60,108 nt of DNA from a virus (IMGVR_UViG_3300008262_000065:1-60108), one strand, 5' to 3'; counted from the stretch's first letter, positions 28,834 to 38,559 are shown. The notes: generated by a model not told the origin, from the letters alone. Program-made: numbers and translations.

Positions 28834-30282
28834 TTATGCTCCGTAACGGAATAGGAAGAAGTTGTTTGCTCCCAAAGTGCACACGGCACGTTCAGAGAGG
28901 AAGTTTACTTCCATTGCGTCAAGGTCACTTGTTGCAGCGCCACCGGCAGAACCTGTAATCCAAGTTTTGTACCTGCGGTCCTCAGCTTCAGACGCACGGT
29001 AACGCACGTGAAGGAATGGACGCTTGGCATTTTTACCAAGGATTTGGTCATACACAGTGGTAGAACCTGCAGGAACAAGCATACCTGTGATTACGTTAGC
29101 GGTAGTAGTACCTGTGGTAGACAAAGTCAAACCACCCCGCATGGTTGGGTCGTTCAGATACTTCCAATCAGACTTGTAGAAGTCATAACCTCTACGGAAT
29201 CCGCTGAAGCCAAGGTTCAACGCCATGTCGGTATCGTTGTCGAACAAACCGAATGAAGCTGAGTTAGCAACACCTGTTCCGTTGAAACCGTTAAGGGTAG
29301 CCAACATATCGTCAATGTCGAAAGAGAACTCACGGTTAACGAAAAGAACATTCTCTTCGATAGAACCTTGCTTGTCAAGACGAGTAACGATAGTATCAAA
29401 GTCAGCCAAGGTAGTTGGGTTACCTGCACCCCACACGTTACCACGAGAGTTAACTACGTAGAACACACCTTCAGAACCTTTGTTACCATAGGTTGGGTTA
29501 AGACCTGAGTTAGCAACACCTGAACCTGTTTCTGCAGGAACTGCTTCCAACATAGCGGTTTCAAGATAGTCTTCAAAACGAAGACGAGTCTCGTGCTCTG
29601 ACTTCAAGTACCACAAGTAACCTGTAGCACCATTCTCGGTAGTTACTTCAACCCAACCAATCTGAGCCATATCAGAACCTGAAACGGCATACTTATCTTT
29701 GATAATGATAGGAGAGTTGCTGAAGATTTCATCTTCTGCTTCCAAAGAACCAACCATACCTACAGTTCCTTTTTTGAATTCAGAACCATAAACGAATACG
29801 GTGAATTTGTTTGCAGCAGAAGCGTTGGTGATACCCGCTGCTTCGTAGAAGGCTACAGTGAAGGTAGCTGCTGAAGTGCTAACTGCAGTAACGATACCTT
29901 TGTTTTGGGTAGGACCTGCTACGTTAGGAGTAATCATAACGGTTTGACCCGGACGGATTGCAATACCTGATACGTTAAGGTCGTTAACGGTAAAGGTCGC
30001 ACTGTCAGCGGTGGTCAATACAGTAGTAGTTACATCTACGTACTTGGTGTGAAGACGACCTTGTTCTGCCCATTTGATTTGGTCAGAGTTAGAAGGCATC
30101 TCAGCACCTACCATACGAAGGAAGGAAGCTACTGTGCGGTTTCCATAGCGTTCAAATTCTTTCTCATAAGTATCAGGAAGATACTGATTCAAGAAGTTGA
30201 AGTTAGTAATGTAATTGGTGGATAGGGCAACCTGCTCTGCTGAGGGCTGCAACTGAAATCCGGGAGTTGAATTAACTGCCAT
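28834..30282 (-). CDS. Major capsid protein (HK97-fold, crAss-like)
   Basis: A 482-residue protein matching the length and style of crAss-like major capsid proteins (about 490 residues). Recognisable segments include the N-terminal ALSTNYITNFNFLNQYLPD, the central HETRLRFEDYLETAML, and the C-terminal FGLFDNDTDMALNLGFSGFRRG and YDFYKSDWKYLNDPT. Internal Thr/Val-rich sequence near residues 75-160 looks like an inserted beta domain. It follows the scaffold and portal genes as usual. Identification is by recognition of the family, not by a search. Confidence 0.85.
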   Translation of the reverse strand: MAVNSTPGFQLQPSAEQVALSTNYITNFNFLNQYLPDTYEKEFERYGNRTVASFLRMVGAEMPSNSDQIKWAEQGRLHTKYVDVTTTVLTTADSATFTVNDLNVSGIAIRPGQTVMITPNVAGPTQNKGIVTAVSTSAATFTVAFYEAAGITNASAANKFTVFVYGSEFKKGTVGMVGSLEAEDEIFSNSPIIIKDKYAVSGSDMAQIGWVEVTTENGATGYLWYLKSEHETRLRFEDYLETAMLEAVPAETGSGVANSGLNPTYGNKGSEGVFYVVNSRGNVWGAGNPTTLADFDTIVTRLDKQGSIEENVLFVNREFSFDIDDMLATLNGFNGTGVANSASFGLFDNDTDMALNLGFSGFRRGYDFYKSDWKYLNDPTMRGGLTLSTTGTTTANVITGMLVPAGSTTVYDQILGKNAKRPFLHVRYRASEAEDRRYKTWITGSAGGAATSDLDAMEVNFLSERAVCTLGANNFFLFRYGA

Positions 30283-30307
30283 TGTTTTTGTTTAGTTTAA
30301 GGGTTTT

Positions 30308-31399
30308 TTATATTCTTTTTGCACTTTTGATTTTCAACCCACGGCTTGCGCCTGCGTTTACTTCTCTTATTTGCACTCCCCCCTTATTCATCGCTTCAGG
30401 TGCTTTACGTTCAGACATATTCACATTTTTTATTTTACGTGTCACATCTTCTGTGGCATCTGCTAATCCTTGTTCATAAAAGAACTTGGCGAATTTTTCG
30501 GGGTTCATTGCTATGGCTAACGACTTGTGATAACCTACTGCATCTTTCATAAGACCATTCTCATCCAAGTACTTATTGATAAAGTTCATTGGAGTTGATT
30601 GTACCTTCTTCAATTCAGTGGCATCACCGGGAGCAAAAGTAAGTTTGCGGTCATTAACATTGAACTCAAAACCTTTGAATTCTTGACCAAACACTTCGTC
30701 AGTCTTCTGTTGGAACCACTCACGCTTTCTTTCTTGCTCTTCGTTTAAAGTGCTCGCCTGCTTAACGTATTGCTTATATGCTTCATACTCTTCTTTCTCG
30801 TCATCAGAAATACCAACCGTTCTTGACTCAAGGGGTTGTTTGTACTTTTCTTGCTGCTCGACAAAGTAGGTTTTAGCTTTAGCAATCGCTTTTTTCTTTG
30901 CTAATTTGGCTCTCTTAATATCTGAGTCATCATCCAAGTCTTCATTATACATGAAGTCTTCCATCATAGCCTCGATGTCATCTTCATCAAGACCATCCTC
31001 AGTTGCTAAGAAATACTGCTTTAGCATTTTATCAGGGTCCATAGAATCAAAATCTTCTTGCAACTTCAAGAAGTCTTGGATACCACGACCCGTATCTTTT
31101 TTGTACTTTAGGAATGCAGCAACATCTTCAGGCAAATCGTCATTGCTTTCTCTTGTTGCTACTAAGTCATCAAATGACTTTATTTCCTTGTTGTACCTTT
31201 TTCCAATATATGAAAGAACGTCTTCTTCTTTGAGTTCGATTGGTGCTTCAATTGTTTCTGTGGTCTCTATGGTTTCAGCCTGACTATTGTCATCCAATCC
31301 CCCATTCAGACTCTGCTCGTGTTTATCAAGCAACTCCTGTTCTACCTCAGCAACACTCTTCTCCGATACACCTGTTAACTCTCTTACTTTAAATTCCAT
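30308..31399 (-). CDS. Scaffolding-like protein
   Basis: This 363-residue protein is highly charged, acidic and helical (DSMDPDKMLKQYFLATEDGLDEDDIEAMMEDF and long Lys/Glu stretches), with a basic C-terminal tail (ASRGLKIKSAKRI), the usual design for a phage capsid scaffold that binds the capsid protein through its C-terminus. It lies between the portal and major capsid genes. No protease motif is seen. A promoter-like box precedes it at 31417-31424. Confidence 0.65.
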   Translation of the reverse strand: MEFKVRELTGVSEKSVAEVEQELLDKHEQSLNGGLDDNSQAETIETTETIEAPIELKEEDVLSYIGKRYNKEIKSFDDLVATRESNDDLPEDVAAFLKYKKDTGRGIQDFLKLQEDFDSMDPDKMLKQYFLATEDGLDEDDIEAMMEDFMYNEDLDDDSDIKRAKLAKKKAIAKAKTYFVEQQEKYKQPLESRTVGISDDEKEEYEAYKQYVKQASTLNEEQERKREWFQQKTDEVFGQEFKGFEFNVNDRKLTFAPGDATELKKVQSTPMNFINKYLDENGLMKDAVGYHKSLAIAMNPEKFAKFFYEQGLADATEDVTRKIKNVNMSERKAPEAMNKGGVQIREVNAGASRGLKIKSAKRI

Positions 31400-31416
31400 T
31401 TGATATGATTTTTATG

Positions 31417-31424
31417 CAAAGTTA
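31417..31424 (-). promoter_or_regulatory. Bacteroidota-type -7 box TAACTTTG
   Basis: TAACTTTGCA on the minus strand lies 17 bases before the scaffold start at 31399, in the gap after the portal gene. No clear -33 TTG. Confidence 0.5.
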
Positions 31425-31442
31425 TAGAAAAATTTTTTATAC

Positions 31443-33878
31443 TTATCTCGGAGAGAATTCAGCTAAGTCAAAACCATCAAGTGAATCTTCATTTGATTCA
31501 AAGTTTTGAGGCGGTAAGTTCAACTTTCTCTGATTAATCAATTGAGATTGCTCAGTGTTCTGTTGGCTTATACGCTTTGACTTGGCATCTTCTTTTGCCA
31601 TCTCTCTTTTAGATAGTTCACCACCATTCATCTTAGCCAACTGAATGTTATAGTTGAATTCCTCAGACATCAACCTGCTCTTCAATTCAGCCTCGTTGTT
31701 CATCTTCTCCATCTCGAATGCAATCTCTGCTTGTTTTAGCTGCATCTTCTGACGAGTCTCCATCTCAATCTTTTGAACTGCTAACTGAGCAGCCATCTCT
31801 TGAGACTTCATTTGTTGTTGAGCAGTTATAGCTTGCTTCTGCATCATCATCTTCTCTTCACGTTCCTGCTTCTTAACACGCTTCAACTTCAGCAATTGGT
31901 TTGCAAGTTTTATATTCTTCAACTCACGTATATCAATTGCATCCTCAAGATTGATGTCACCCTTCTGTAGAGCAATCATAATGTTCTGCTCAAGTTGTGC
32001 CTTCTGCTCTTCATCCGGAGAAATATCAATAAAGATTCCGAAGTCATAGATATACAAATCTTTTACCTCACCCAAGATACTTACATTGTACTTGCCAATC
32101 TTATTGGCAAAGTCATCTCTGAAGTCAGCATACTCAAGAATATCAGATACTCTATATGTCAATGCTTCTGAGATAGACTTGAATAGATAAAGACTGCTAT
32201 CAAGGATATGTCGAGTAGCCGTATTTGAATTCAACGCAGCCAACTTCTGAACGCCAACCAATGAATGCGGGTCAGGGTCAGAACCATCACGAGCCTCATT
32301 CAATCCCGTAACGGAACGAATCATATCCATGTAATGGTTGTAGTTGGTAATCAGCATTTGTGTTTTAGCAGCACCTGAATTACTATTCAACTCTTGAATA
32401 GGAACACGAGCATTATTGAAATCGCCATCTTGAGTGTACGACCTACCAATAACACTACCTGTTTGGAAGTATAATCTCAATGCATCTTCAGGATTGTAGG
32501 CATTACCTGTTCCCAAGTCAACCTCATTCAACCCATCAGCATCAATGAATACACCATCAGGTACTACTCTTGCAATAACCTGCTGCAATTTCAAGTGTGT
32601 TATCTGAATCAAGTCAGCAAAAGGAATCATCCTACGCACCAATGACTCAATCACACCCTTATACATACGTGGTGCTACTGCAACATAGTTTGGCAAAGCG
32701 TGTTGTGATGCTGACTTTGGACGAACCATATTCTCAGCCATCTCCCACTTCAATAAGATGTTGGTTCCCATAACCATAACACCATTATACCAAACATCAA
32801 TGGTCTTCTCAACTTTCTCGAAACGACCTTCTTCCATCATCTCTACAGGTGGATTGAATTGGTCATCCTTCTCTACCATACGAGTACTACCATTGTCAAG
32901 AATCTTCTTCTTATAGACTATCTTTTTAGTGGTCTTGTAATTAAAGTAAAGAAGAGTGCAAGTATCCCTGTAAAAAATATTATTCTCATAGAACTGTGCT
33001 ACGTTGTAATAATCATACCAACTCTGACTGTACTTAGATATTTCCTCTAAGTCTTCTCTTGTGAGAGATTGGTCAATCTTCATCAATTCAGTAATTGGCA
33101 GAGTCTTAATCTCTCCCCAATAGAAGCAATCTCTGAAGTATGGGTCCTCGGTATAACTGTAAACGATATTAGCAGGGTCCACATATGATATTTGAACTCC
33201 CGCACCGGGAAGAAACTCATGCTTCTGAACTGCCAATCCTATAGTCATCAAATCATAATCACATTGCTTTCTTATGTAATCATAATTGTTCTCCTCAAGT
33301 AAAGTATTGATGGCTTCCTCTTCAGCTATCTCAATCGCAGGTTTGTAATTGAGTTGCATATACAATGACAACTCCTCATCAGTAGATGGGAGTTCATCAG
33401 GATTCATAGTAAATGGGTCTACACCTGTTTGTTCTTGGATATTCTGAAGAAGGTCCTTGGCAACCATCTGCCCTTCAATCATATCCTGATACTTGCTTCT
33501 CTTAGCTTGAGACATAGCATCCTGAGAATATGCCTTAACCTTAAACAAACGGTCAGACATACCATTAACAACGATGTCAACGAATTTTGGGATAATAGGA
33601 ACAGGTGTCCAATCCAAGTTCAAATACGACAAGTCACCATTTACGGCAAGTTCATCTTTATACTTTTGTGTTGGTTGCTCACCACGTGCATATAAACGTA
33701 GTCTATGGAAGTCTCTCCATTGACTGTAATACCTGCATTGATTTCCATCCTTACGAAACCATTCGTATTGGATAGCTTGCCCTATCTGAAGCCCAAACTG
33801 CTCTGTGTTCTTCTCAGCATCAGATACAAACTGACTTGGGAATCCGACAGATGATATATCTATCTTGACATCTTTCAT
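31443..33878 (-). CDS. Portal protein (crAss-like)
   Basis: This 811-residue protein forms the ring through which DNA enters the capsid. It resembles crAss-like portals in length and in segments such as WTPVPIIPKFVDIVVNGMSD and RSKYQDMIEGQMVAKD near the N-terminus and SVTGLNEARDGSDPDPHSL in the second half. The C-terminal 170 residues form a long Gln/Glu/Lys coiled coil. It overlaps the TerL stop by four bases (ATGA), pointing to coupled translation. Confidence 0.85.
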   Translation of the reverse strand: MKDVKIDISSVGFPSQFVSDAEKNTEQFGLQIGQAIQYEWFRKDGNQCRYYSQWRDFHRLRLYARGEQPTQKYKDELAVNGDLSYLNLDWTPVPIIPKFVDIVVNGMSDRLFKVKAYSQDAMSQAKRSKYQDMIEGQMVAKDLLQNIQEQTGVDPFTMNPDELPSTDEELSLYMQLNYKPAIEIAEEEAINTLLEENNYDYIRKQCDYDLMTIGLAVQKHEFLPGAGVQISYVDPANIVYSYTEDPYFRDCFYWGEIKTLPITELMKIDQSLTREDLEEISKYSQSWYDYYNVAQFYENNIFYRDTCTLLYFNYKTTKKIVYKKKILDNGSTRMVEKDDQFNPPVEMMEEGRFEKVEKTIDVWYNGVMVMGTNILLKWEMAENMVRPKSASQHALPNYVAVAPRMYKGVIESLVRRMIPFADLIQITHLKLQQVIARVVPDGVFIDADGLNEVDLGTGNAYNPEDALRLYFQTGSVIGRSYTQDGDFNNARVPIQELNSNSGAAKTQMLITNYNHYMDMIRSVTGLNEARDGSDPDPHSLVGVQKLAALNSNTATRHILDSSLYLFKSISEALTYRVSDILEYADFRDDFANKIGKYNVSILGEVKDLYIYDFGIFIDISPDEEQKAQLEQNIMIALQKGDINLEDAIDIRELKNIKLANQLLKLKRVKKQEREEKMMMQKQAITAQQQMKSQEMAAQLAVQKIEMETRQKMQLKQAEIAFEMEKMNNEAELKSRLMSEEFNYNIQLAKMNGGELSKREMAKEDAKSKRISQQNTEQSQLINQRKLNLPPQNFESNEDSLDGFDLAEFSPR

Positions 33879-36163
33879 CTAATTATTTCGCTTTTAGTTC
33901 CCTTATTATTATATGTAGCAAAGTTAATGCTAATTTTTGATTGTGTTTTTTCAGGTTGATAAAGATGTTTCTGATTTGCCATAATAGCTAATCCCGAACT
34001 GATAGATGCGTCAAACATTGTACGATTGTTTATATCAAACTTTGCCCAATCCTCTAATGTTCTGCTGAAAGGCATGGTACCCATATCATCAGCATCCCTA
34101 TACTTACCTTCTAAATCAAGTCCTATATGCTTCTCAATGTAAGACTCAATCGCTGCTGCGTGTGCTTGCTTAACATCCTCAGATGAGTTAGGTATCCCAC
34201 CAAGTTCTTTCTCAGTCTTTGATAGCTTTACATAAGGCTTATCAGGACGGTTAAGACAGAAGCCTCTATACCCTCTATTCTTGAAGTGGTATAGCAATCG
34301 TGGCTTGTTGTTCTCTATCAGAATAGGCATACCGTAAAACGCACAAGCCATAAGAACTTCTTCAAAGAATATCTCAGCGGTCTGAGGACGAGCAATGTAC
34401 TCAAGAAAGAATTGATTTACAGGTCCCTCATCAACGTGATAACTCGTAAGACCATGCAGTGCACCATTAGACCCTTTGCCTACTACTACGCCTGATATGT
34501 CATATGAGTCACAACCGAATGCCCCCATGTGGTCATTGCCGGGATACTTTAATCCATTACGGTCTATAACTCTATTCTGATAATTCTTGCCCGGTAGCCA
34601 TGACACTAAGAATCTTCCTCTTGAATCAGGTGACCAAACAACCTTTGAATCTTTTATGCCATCCTTCCAATGGAACGAACCTCTTGTTACATGGTGCGCC
34701 TGAATCAAAGAGTCATTGTAATCTATCTGCTGATAAATCTTTGTAAGATTAAACAATGCAGCTTTACTCTCATCTCTGAATGCGTGTGACTCTGTTCTTG
34801 GGAACTGACGATAGAATTCATTTAGAGCATCAGCATCAGCCTTCAATGATTCAACCTCTGCTTCCCAATAGTCAATGGCACCATTCATAATCCAATTGTC
34901 GTCAATGCCACGAATAGGCTCAGATGGTTTACGCAACACAGGCATACCATATCTATCAATGAAGCCTTCCATGTTCCACTCCATGGGTATGAACAATGCA
35001 TATAGCCCTGACTTAGTCTGACCATTGGCATTCCTCGTAGATAAACGAGAGTCCTCATAAATATCCTTGAAGTTCTGACCACCCTTAGATAATGCATTTG
35101 AGGTAGAACCCATCATGCATTTGCCAATTATCTTGCTACCCAATCTAAGACAAGTCTTTGTTACTCGCCAATTCTCTTTTATGTTTACAGGCTTGACCCA
35201 CTTCCCACTTTCGTCATGGGCTAAGAACAACAACTTCTCACCGTCATATGAGTTGTCCTCTGTGTTCTTCCAATCTATTGTGGTATCCAATCCATCAATC
35301 TCACTGACTGATGACTCAGACATATTCTTCTTGGTAATCTTTGAAGCAGGTACCCGATAAGCTAACTCAGTCTTTGGCTTGTCCATACCATCCTGTACAG
35401 GCTTGAAGAAGAATGGTAGATTAGTACTGATTGGAACAACCTTATCAGTAAACATCTTCTTAGCATCGGCACCTGTCTTAGACAAGATACCAATACGTGC
35501 ATCTCTTGCAAGCGTTGCTATGTTCACGCACTCAGAAGAAGACATAAACGAAAAGCCTGAACGCCTTATCTTCAGATATGTCATACCGAATGACCTCAAG
35601 TCTGCACGACAAGCTTCCCAAAATATAAAGAATATCCTATTGGCTTCACGATAATCCGGGTACCCAATATCAATCTTGGACCACTGTAGATACATATAAT
35701 GTGCTCCTGTGATATACGTAGGAACACCATTATTCATGAACCAAGCGCCTTCTTCTCTTCGATTAAACGCTTGCTCAATGTAATCAACCCATTGATTCTT
35801 GAAATCATTGGGCATCTCATTCCATTGAAAGATTGAGTTTATTTTAGCTAATGGAGTTGGAAGTTCTTCTCTCTCCCAATATTGCTCTGCTGCTTTAGTG
35901 TGTCTTTGAAGACACTTTTCAGGAGCCAATGGTAACGCTATGTAAAGACCCGCTATGTTTACTATCTGACCAATTTGACCTGTCTTTGAAATAACAACAA
36001 CATCATATTGTGGGTCATAGCCATACACCCAACTACGATTACGATTTTTATTTGTTACTGCGTTCTTAGGTATGTAGTCATGAACGACATAGCACAAAGC
36101 ATTATCGTGCCCTTCGTTCTGCCCATCCTTGCTTTGATTCAACTTTCTCGATTCCTTTTCCAT
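33875..36163 (-). CDS. terL: Terminase large subunit (crAss-like)
   Basis: A 762-residue packaging ATPase/nuclease. The ATPase part shows a degenerate Walker A region near KIRRSGFSFMSSSE (about residue 200) and Walker B LLFLAHDE near 312. The nuclease domain has FGCDSYD near 547 and a later acidic cluster (DADDMG) near 690. Length and segments such as YITGAHYMYLQWSKIDIGY match crAss-like TerL. A copy of the dispersed inverted repeat at 35900-35915 is read as CLQRH near residue 85. It overlaps the upstream small gene by 62 bases. Confidence 0.88.
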   Translation of the reverse strand: MEKESRKLNQSKDGQNEGHDNALCYVVHDYIPKNAVTNKNRNRSWVYGYDPQYDVVVISKTGQIGQIVNIAGLYIALPLAPEKCLQRHTKAAEQYWEREELPTPLAKINSIFQWNEMPNDFKNQWVDYIEQAFNRREEGAWFMNNGVPTYITGAHYMYLQWSKIDIGYPDYREANRIFFIFWEACRADLRSFGMTYLKIRRSGFSFMSSSECVNIATLARDARIGILSKTGADAKKMFTDKVVPISTNLPFFFKPVQDGMDKPKTELAYRVPASKITKKNMSESSVSEIDGLDTTIDWKNTEDNSYDGEKLLFLAHDESGKWVKPVNIKENWRVTKTCLRLGSKIIGKCMMGSTSNALSKGGQNFKDIYEDSRLSTRNANGQTKSGLYALFIPMEWNMEGFIDRYGMPVLRKPSEPIRGIDDNWIMNGAIDYWEAEVESLKADADALNEFYRQFPRTESHAFRDESKAALFNLTKIYQQIDYNDSLIQAHHVTRGSFHWKDGIKDSKVVWSPDSRGRFLVSWLPGKNYQNRVIDRNGLKYPGNDHMGAFGCDSYDISGVVVGKGSNGALHGLTSYHVDEGPVNQFFLEYIARPQTAEIFFEEVLMACAFYGMPILIENNKPRLLYHFKNRGYRGFCLNRPDKPYVKLSKTEKELGGIPNSSEDVKQAHAAAIESYIEKHIGLDLEGKYRDADDMGTMPFSRTLEDWAKFDINNRTMFDASISSGLAIMANQKHLYQPEKTQSKISINFATYNNKGTKSEIIR
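33919..33926 (-). promoter_or_regulatory. Bacteroidota-type -7 box TAACTTTG before portal
   Basis: TAACTTTG on the minus strand lies inside the 3' end of TerL, 40 bases before the portal start. Its position inside a coding sequence makes it less certain. Confidence 0.3.
35900..35915. repeat. Dispersed 16-bp inverted repeat, copy in TerL
   Basis: GTGTCTT-TG-AAGACAC within TerL, read on the coding strand as CLQRH, the third reading frame seen among coding copies. Confidence 0.9.
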
Positions 36164-36392
36164 TGTTTTCCAATATGCTCTCTTCTGCTTCTAATCTTGC
36201 AAGGATTTCAAAAGCATCAAAGATTGCCAACCTTTTAGATGCTGCTGCATTCTTTAACTTGTCTGCAGCTAAATCATCATCGAAATCTTCTTTTATAATA
36301 TCCTCTTTAGCAACCTTGATGAGTTGCTCTACTGCTACATAGCCTGCAGCAATAACTTTCTTACGTAGTTCCTTGGGGTCCATCATCAGCAT
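36102..36392 (-). CDS. Candidate small terminase subunit
   Basis: This 96-residue, helical, charged protein (MLMMDPKELRKKVIAAGYVAVEQ ... AADKLKNAAASKRLAIFDAFEILARLE) sits immediately before TerL and overlaps it by 62 bases. Size, helical content and position fit a small terminase subunit, although a classic helix-turn-helix is not obvious. ATGs at 36386 and 36383 are alternative starts. Confidence 0.45.
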   Translation of the reverse strand: MLMMDPKELRKKVIAAGYVAVEQLIKVAKEDIIKEDFDDDLAADKLKNAAASKRLAIFDAFEILARLEAEESILENNGKGIEKVESKQGWAERRAR

Positions 36393-36858
36393 TATGTTTT
36401 AAGAATAATACCTGAACAAGACGAGAGTCATCACCTGTCCCAAAGTTCTCAAGCAAAGCACGTGAATGAGGATAACGTGTCCCAAATATAACTGCACGGT
36501 TGAACTTCATATGAATAGAACACATCTTTTCTCCGTCCTCATCATACAGAATGGTACCGTCTTCAGGATGTGATTCATTCAAATATAGCAACGCAATTAA
36601 ATCTCCCATCATCTCATCAGTGTGGATGAAGTTTGGTTCCTCTTGCCCATGCGGTGATTGTCTTATGAAGTTGTATACTACCTCATATCTCCATAAGAAA
36701 TAGTTCTCAATGAAATGCTGAAACTCGTCATCACTTCTCTGTTGTATACCTTTGAATACTTTGTCAGCATCAAAGATTTCCTCAAACCCATATGATAGTG
36801 CGTCACGCACATATGAAGATGGGTCTACTAATACATTGTCTAATACGATTAAATTCAT
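36361..36858 (-). CDS. 2-oxoglutarate/Fe(II) oxygenase-like protein
   Basis: This 165-residue protein fits a double-stranded beta-helix dioxygenase: H-x-D in FIHTDEM (about residues 79-81), followed by LIALLYLNESHPEDGTILY, a second His in RYPHSR near 131 and a following Arg, giving the HxD...H...R set that binds iron and 2-oxoglutarate. It lies between the GroES-like protein and the small terminase candidate. Such enzymes in phages may hydroxylate proteins or nucleic acids; the substrate is unknown. Confidence 0.6.
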   Translation of the reverse strand: MNLIVLDNVLVDPSSYVRDALSYGFEEIFDADKVFKGIQQRSDDEFQHFIENYFLWRYEVVYNFIRQSPHGQEEPNFIHTDEMMGDLIALLYLNESHPEDGTILYDEDGEKMCSIHMKFNRAVIFGTRYPHSRALLENFGTGDDSRLVQVLFLKHNADDGPQGTT

Positions 36859-37421
36859 AGTTTGATTGTTATTTGATGGTCGAACATACGATAGAGTTTC
36901 TCTCCATCGACATAAAACTCATACTCGCTATCAGGTTGAAAGCATACCTTATCTCCCGGATTGACTCCTTTGGATAATAGCATATCATTCGGATATACCA
37001 TTGTAGCCATCAATGGCTCATATGTAGTTGGCTTCTTGATATATGATTCTTCAGGTGCAATTGGTTTCACAAAACAGTATCTGTCGTATGCATTCCAATT
37101 GCCATCTTTCTTGTATAAAAAGAATTGGTCAGGCTCAATAAAGAATAAGTCTTCCTTAAAGAAACTCTTACCACTCTTTCTTCTACCCTGCATATCATTG
37201 TAGAACTTGAATGTGTTATGGTGTACAAGAAGTGTATCGCCTATTCCTATTGGACCATCATACCCCAACGGTAACTCAATTACTTCTGCTTCTCTATTTG
37301 AAAACCTATGGTCTTCTTCAGATGTATTAAAGATAAAGTCAACACCGGATACATCCTTAGTGTTGTTATATCTTTTGCTATTAAGTGGTCGTGCTATAAA
37401 GTAGAATGGCGACTGCATCAT
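36855..37421 (-). CDS. Tandem GroES-like protein (tentative)
   Basis: This 188-residue protein has two regions that each recall the 10-kDa co-chaperonin. The second ends with VNPGDKVCFQPDSEYEFYVDGEKLYRMFDHQITI, the layout of the GroES end (KVGDKVLF ... VDGEEY ... DILA). The first has EVIELPLGYDGPIGIGDTLLVHHNTF after a loop-like stretch that could be a mobile loop. A double GroES would resemble chloroplast Cpn20. The phage also encodes GroEL and a normal GroES elsewhere. A lone beta-barrel virion protein is an alternative. It overlaps the upstream gene by four bases. Confidence 0.4.
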   Translation of the reverse strand: MMQSPFYFIARPLNSKRYNNTKDVSGVDFIFNTSEEDHRFSNREAEVIELPLGYDGPIGIGDTLLVHHNTFKFYNDMQGRRKSGKSFFKEDLFFIEPDQFFLYKKDGNWNAYDRYCFVKPIAPEESYIKKPTTYEPLMATMVYPNDMLLSKGVNPGDKVCFQPDSEYEFYVDGEKLYRMFDHQITIKL

Positions 37422-37645
37422 ATATTGATATTGTACTCAATAGATACAGGAACGGTATCGTTAAACTCTTTCCACAGAACTATTTCATTCTTTTCATTGA
37501 TGATGTAAATCTTGATAGACTTCTTATCATCATCGTACTTGATGAGATGTATCTCTTGTGTCTCGTTAAGAACCTTCTGCCCAACTATATAATGCATTGC
37601 CCCGTTCTTGTAGTCGGGACCCACGGAAATCTTTCTGATGTCCAT
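37418..37645 (-). CDS. Hypothetical protein
   Basis: A 75-residue, beta-rich protein (IRKISVGPDYKNGAMHYIVGQ at the N-terminus). I believe similar short proteins occur near the terminase block in other Bacteroidota phages but can assign no function. It overlaps the GroES-like gene by four bases, suggesting translational coupling with it. Confidence 0.5.
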   Translation of the reverse strand: MDIRKISVGPDYKNGAMHYIVGQKVLNETQEIHLIKYDDDKKSIKIYIINEKNEIVLWKEFNDTVPVSIEYNINI

Positions 37646-37660
37646 ATAAATTTGATTTGA

Positions 37661-38266
37661 TTATCCTATTTTCCATATAGCTACTTCTACTGCAGGAACA
37701 TTACTCCACCCACCTAAGTTTGTGTGGGCATACAATCCACCGCCATTTACTCCTGAACTATCTCTCATGATTTCCCAAGTAAGTATATCACCTGCTTCTG
37801 CATCAAATGGGATAGTTAGGTCATAAGGGAAAAAAGTACCTGTCTCATTTAACTCAACACCTTTTGTGGAAGTTATCTGAGTGCCATTTTTTAAACCTCT
37901 GAATAACGTAACAGTACTTCCTCCCGATGAACCTTGTCTTTCAAAGTTTGCAAACCCATTGAATAAATAAAGCCCGGCTTGATTAAACACAATTGAACCA
38001 TCAGATAATAACTGAACAGGAGATGAAACTGTTCCCTGCGCAGGACCAAATGTTACCTGCAATGGGGTATCTAATCCTGCAGGTAATTGATTTGAAGTTT
38101 CTTGAGAAGATAGAACTAATGTTACATTAAGCTGAGATAACAAAAGAGCAGCTAATGAACTAATAGTAAAGTTCTTGGTTTCATTGTTGTTATCGCTATC
38201 TGTGCCAATCAGTTTATCACTGAGGCTTACGTTGGTGTCAATTGGGTATGTACTAATCTTAGCCAT
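37661..38266 (-). CDS. Virion fibre-type protein with C1q/TNF-like beta domain
   Basis: This 201-residue protein has an N-terminal stretch (KISTYPIDTNVSLSDKLIGTD then NFTISSLAALL) of the kind that anchors fibres in Bacteroidota phages; the 580-residue fibre (40868-42610) opens with a related plan ending KKITVADLKTAL. The C-terminal 140 residues are a jelly-roll type beta domain (GLYLFNGFANFERQG, TVTLFRGLKNGTQI, AGDILTWEI). A head or tail decoration that binds a surface is likely. Confidence 0.55.
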   Translation of the reverse strand: MAKISTYPIDTNVSLSDKLIGTDSDNNNETKNFTISSLAALLLSQLNVTLVLSSQETSNQLPAGLDTPLQVTFGPAQGTVSSPVQLLSDGSIVFNQAGLYLFNGFANFERQGSSGGSTVTLFRGLKNGTQITSTKGVELNETGTFFPYDLTIPFDAEAGDILTWEIMRDSSGVNGGGLYAHTNLGGWSNVPAVEVAIWKIG

Positions 38267-38528
38267 TTTCTTTTCTTGTTACTTCTCCTGTTTGGATATT
38301 GATGATAGCATCCTTACCATACTTGGAGATTAAGTGATGCTCATGGTCTGCAAATCCTTCTCTCAAAAAATCAATCTGTCTAAGTATAGAATGCTTCTGC
38401 AACTCTGCGTCTGCAAGCTGAGACTTCAACTTATTGAAATCATTTTGCATAGTTTGAGTCTTGATTAATTCTGCTTCAGTCAACTGATTTGCGTTTGCTT
38501 CCGGATTCATTTTAATTGTTTTTGCCAT
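38259..38528 (-). CDS. Coiled-coil hypothetical protein
   Basis: An 89-residue helical protein with a heptad-like centre (LKSQLADAELQKHSILRQIDFLREGF) and a conserved-looking GKDAIINIQTGEV end. It overlaps the fibre-type gene by eight bases. A promoter-like box lies at 38551-38558. No function assigned. Confidence 0.5.
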   Translation of the reverse strand: MAKTIKMNPEANANQLTEAELIKTQTMQNDFNKLKSQLADAELQKHSILRQIDFLREGFADHEHHLISKYGKDAIINIQTGEVTRKENG

Positions 38529-38550
38529 TTGATTTGATTATTATGTAGCA

Positions 38551-38558
38551 CAAAGGTA
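38551..38558 (-). promoter_or_regulatory. Bacteroidota-type -7 box TACCTTTG
   Basis: TACCTTTG on the minus strand lies 22 bases before the start at 38528, in the gap after the spanin-like gene. The following leader is AT-rich (AATAATCAAATCAA), as in other leaders here. Confidence 0.5.
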
Positions 38559-38559
38559 A

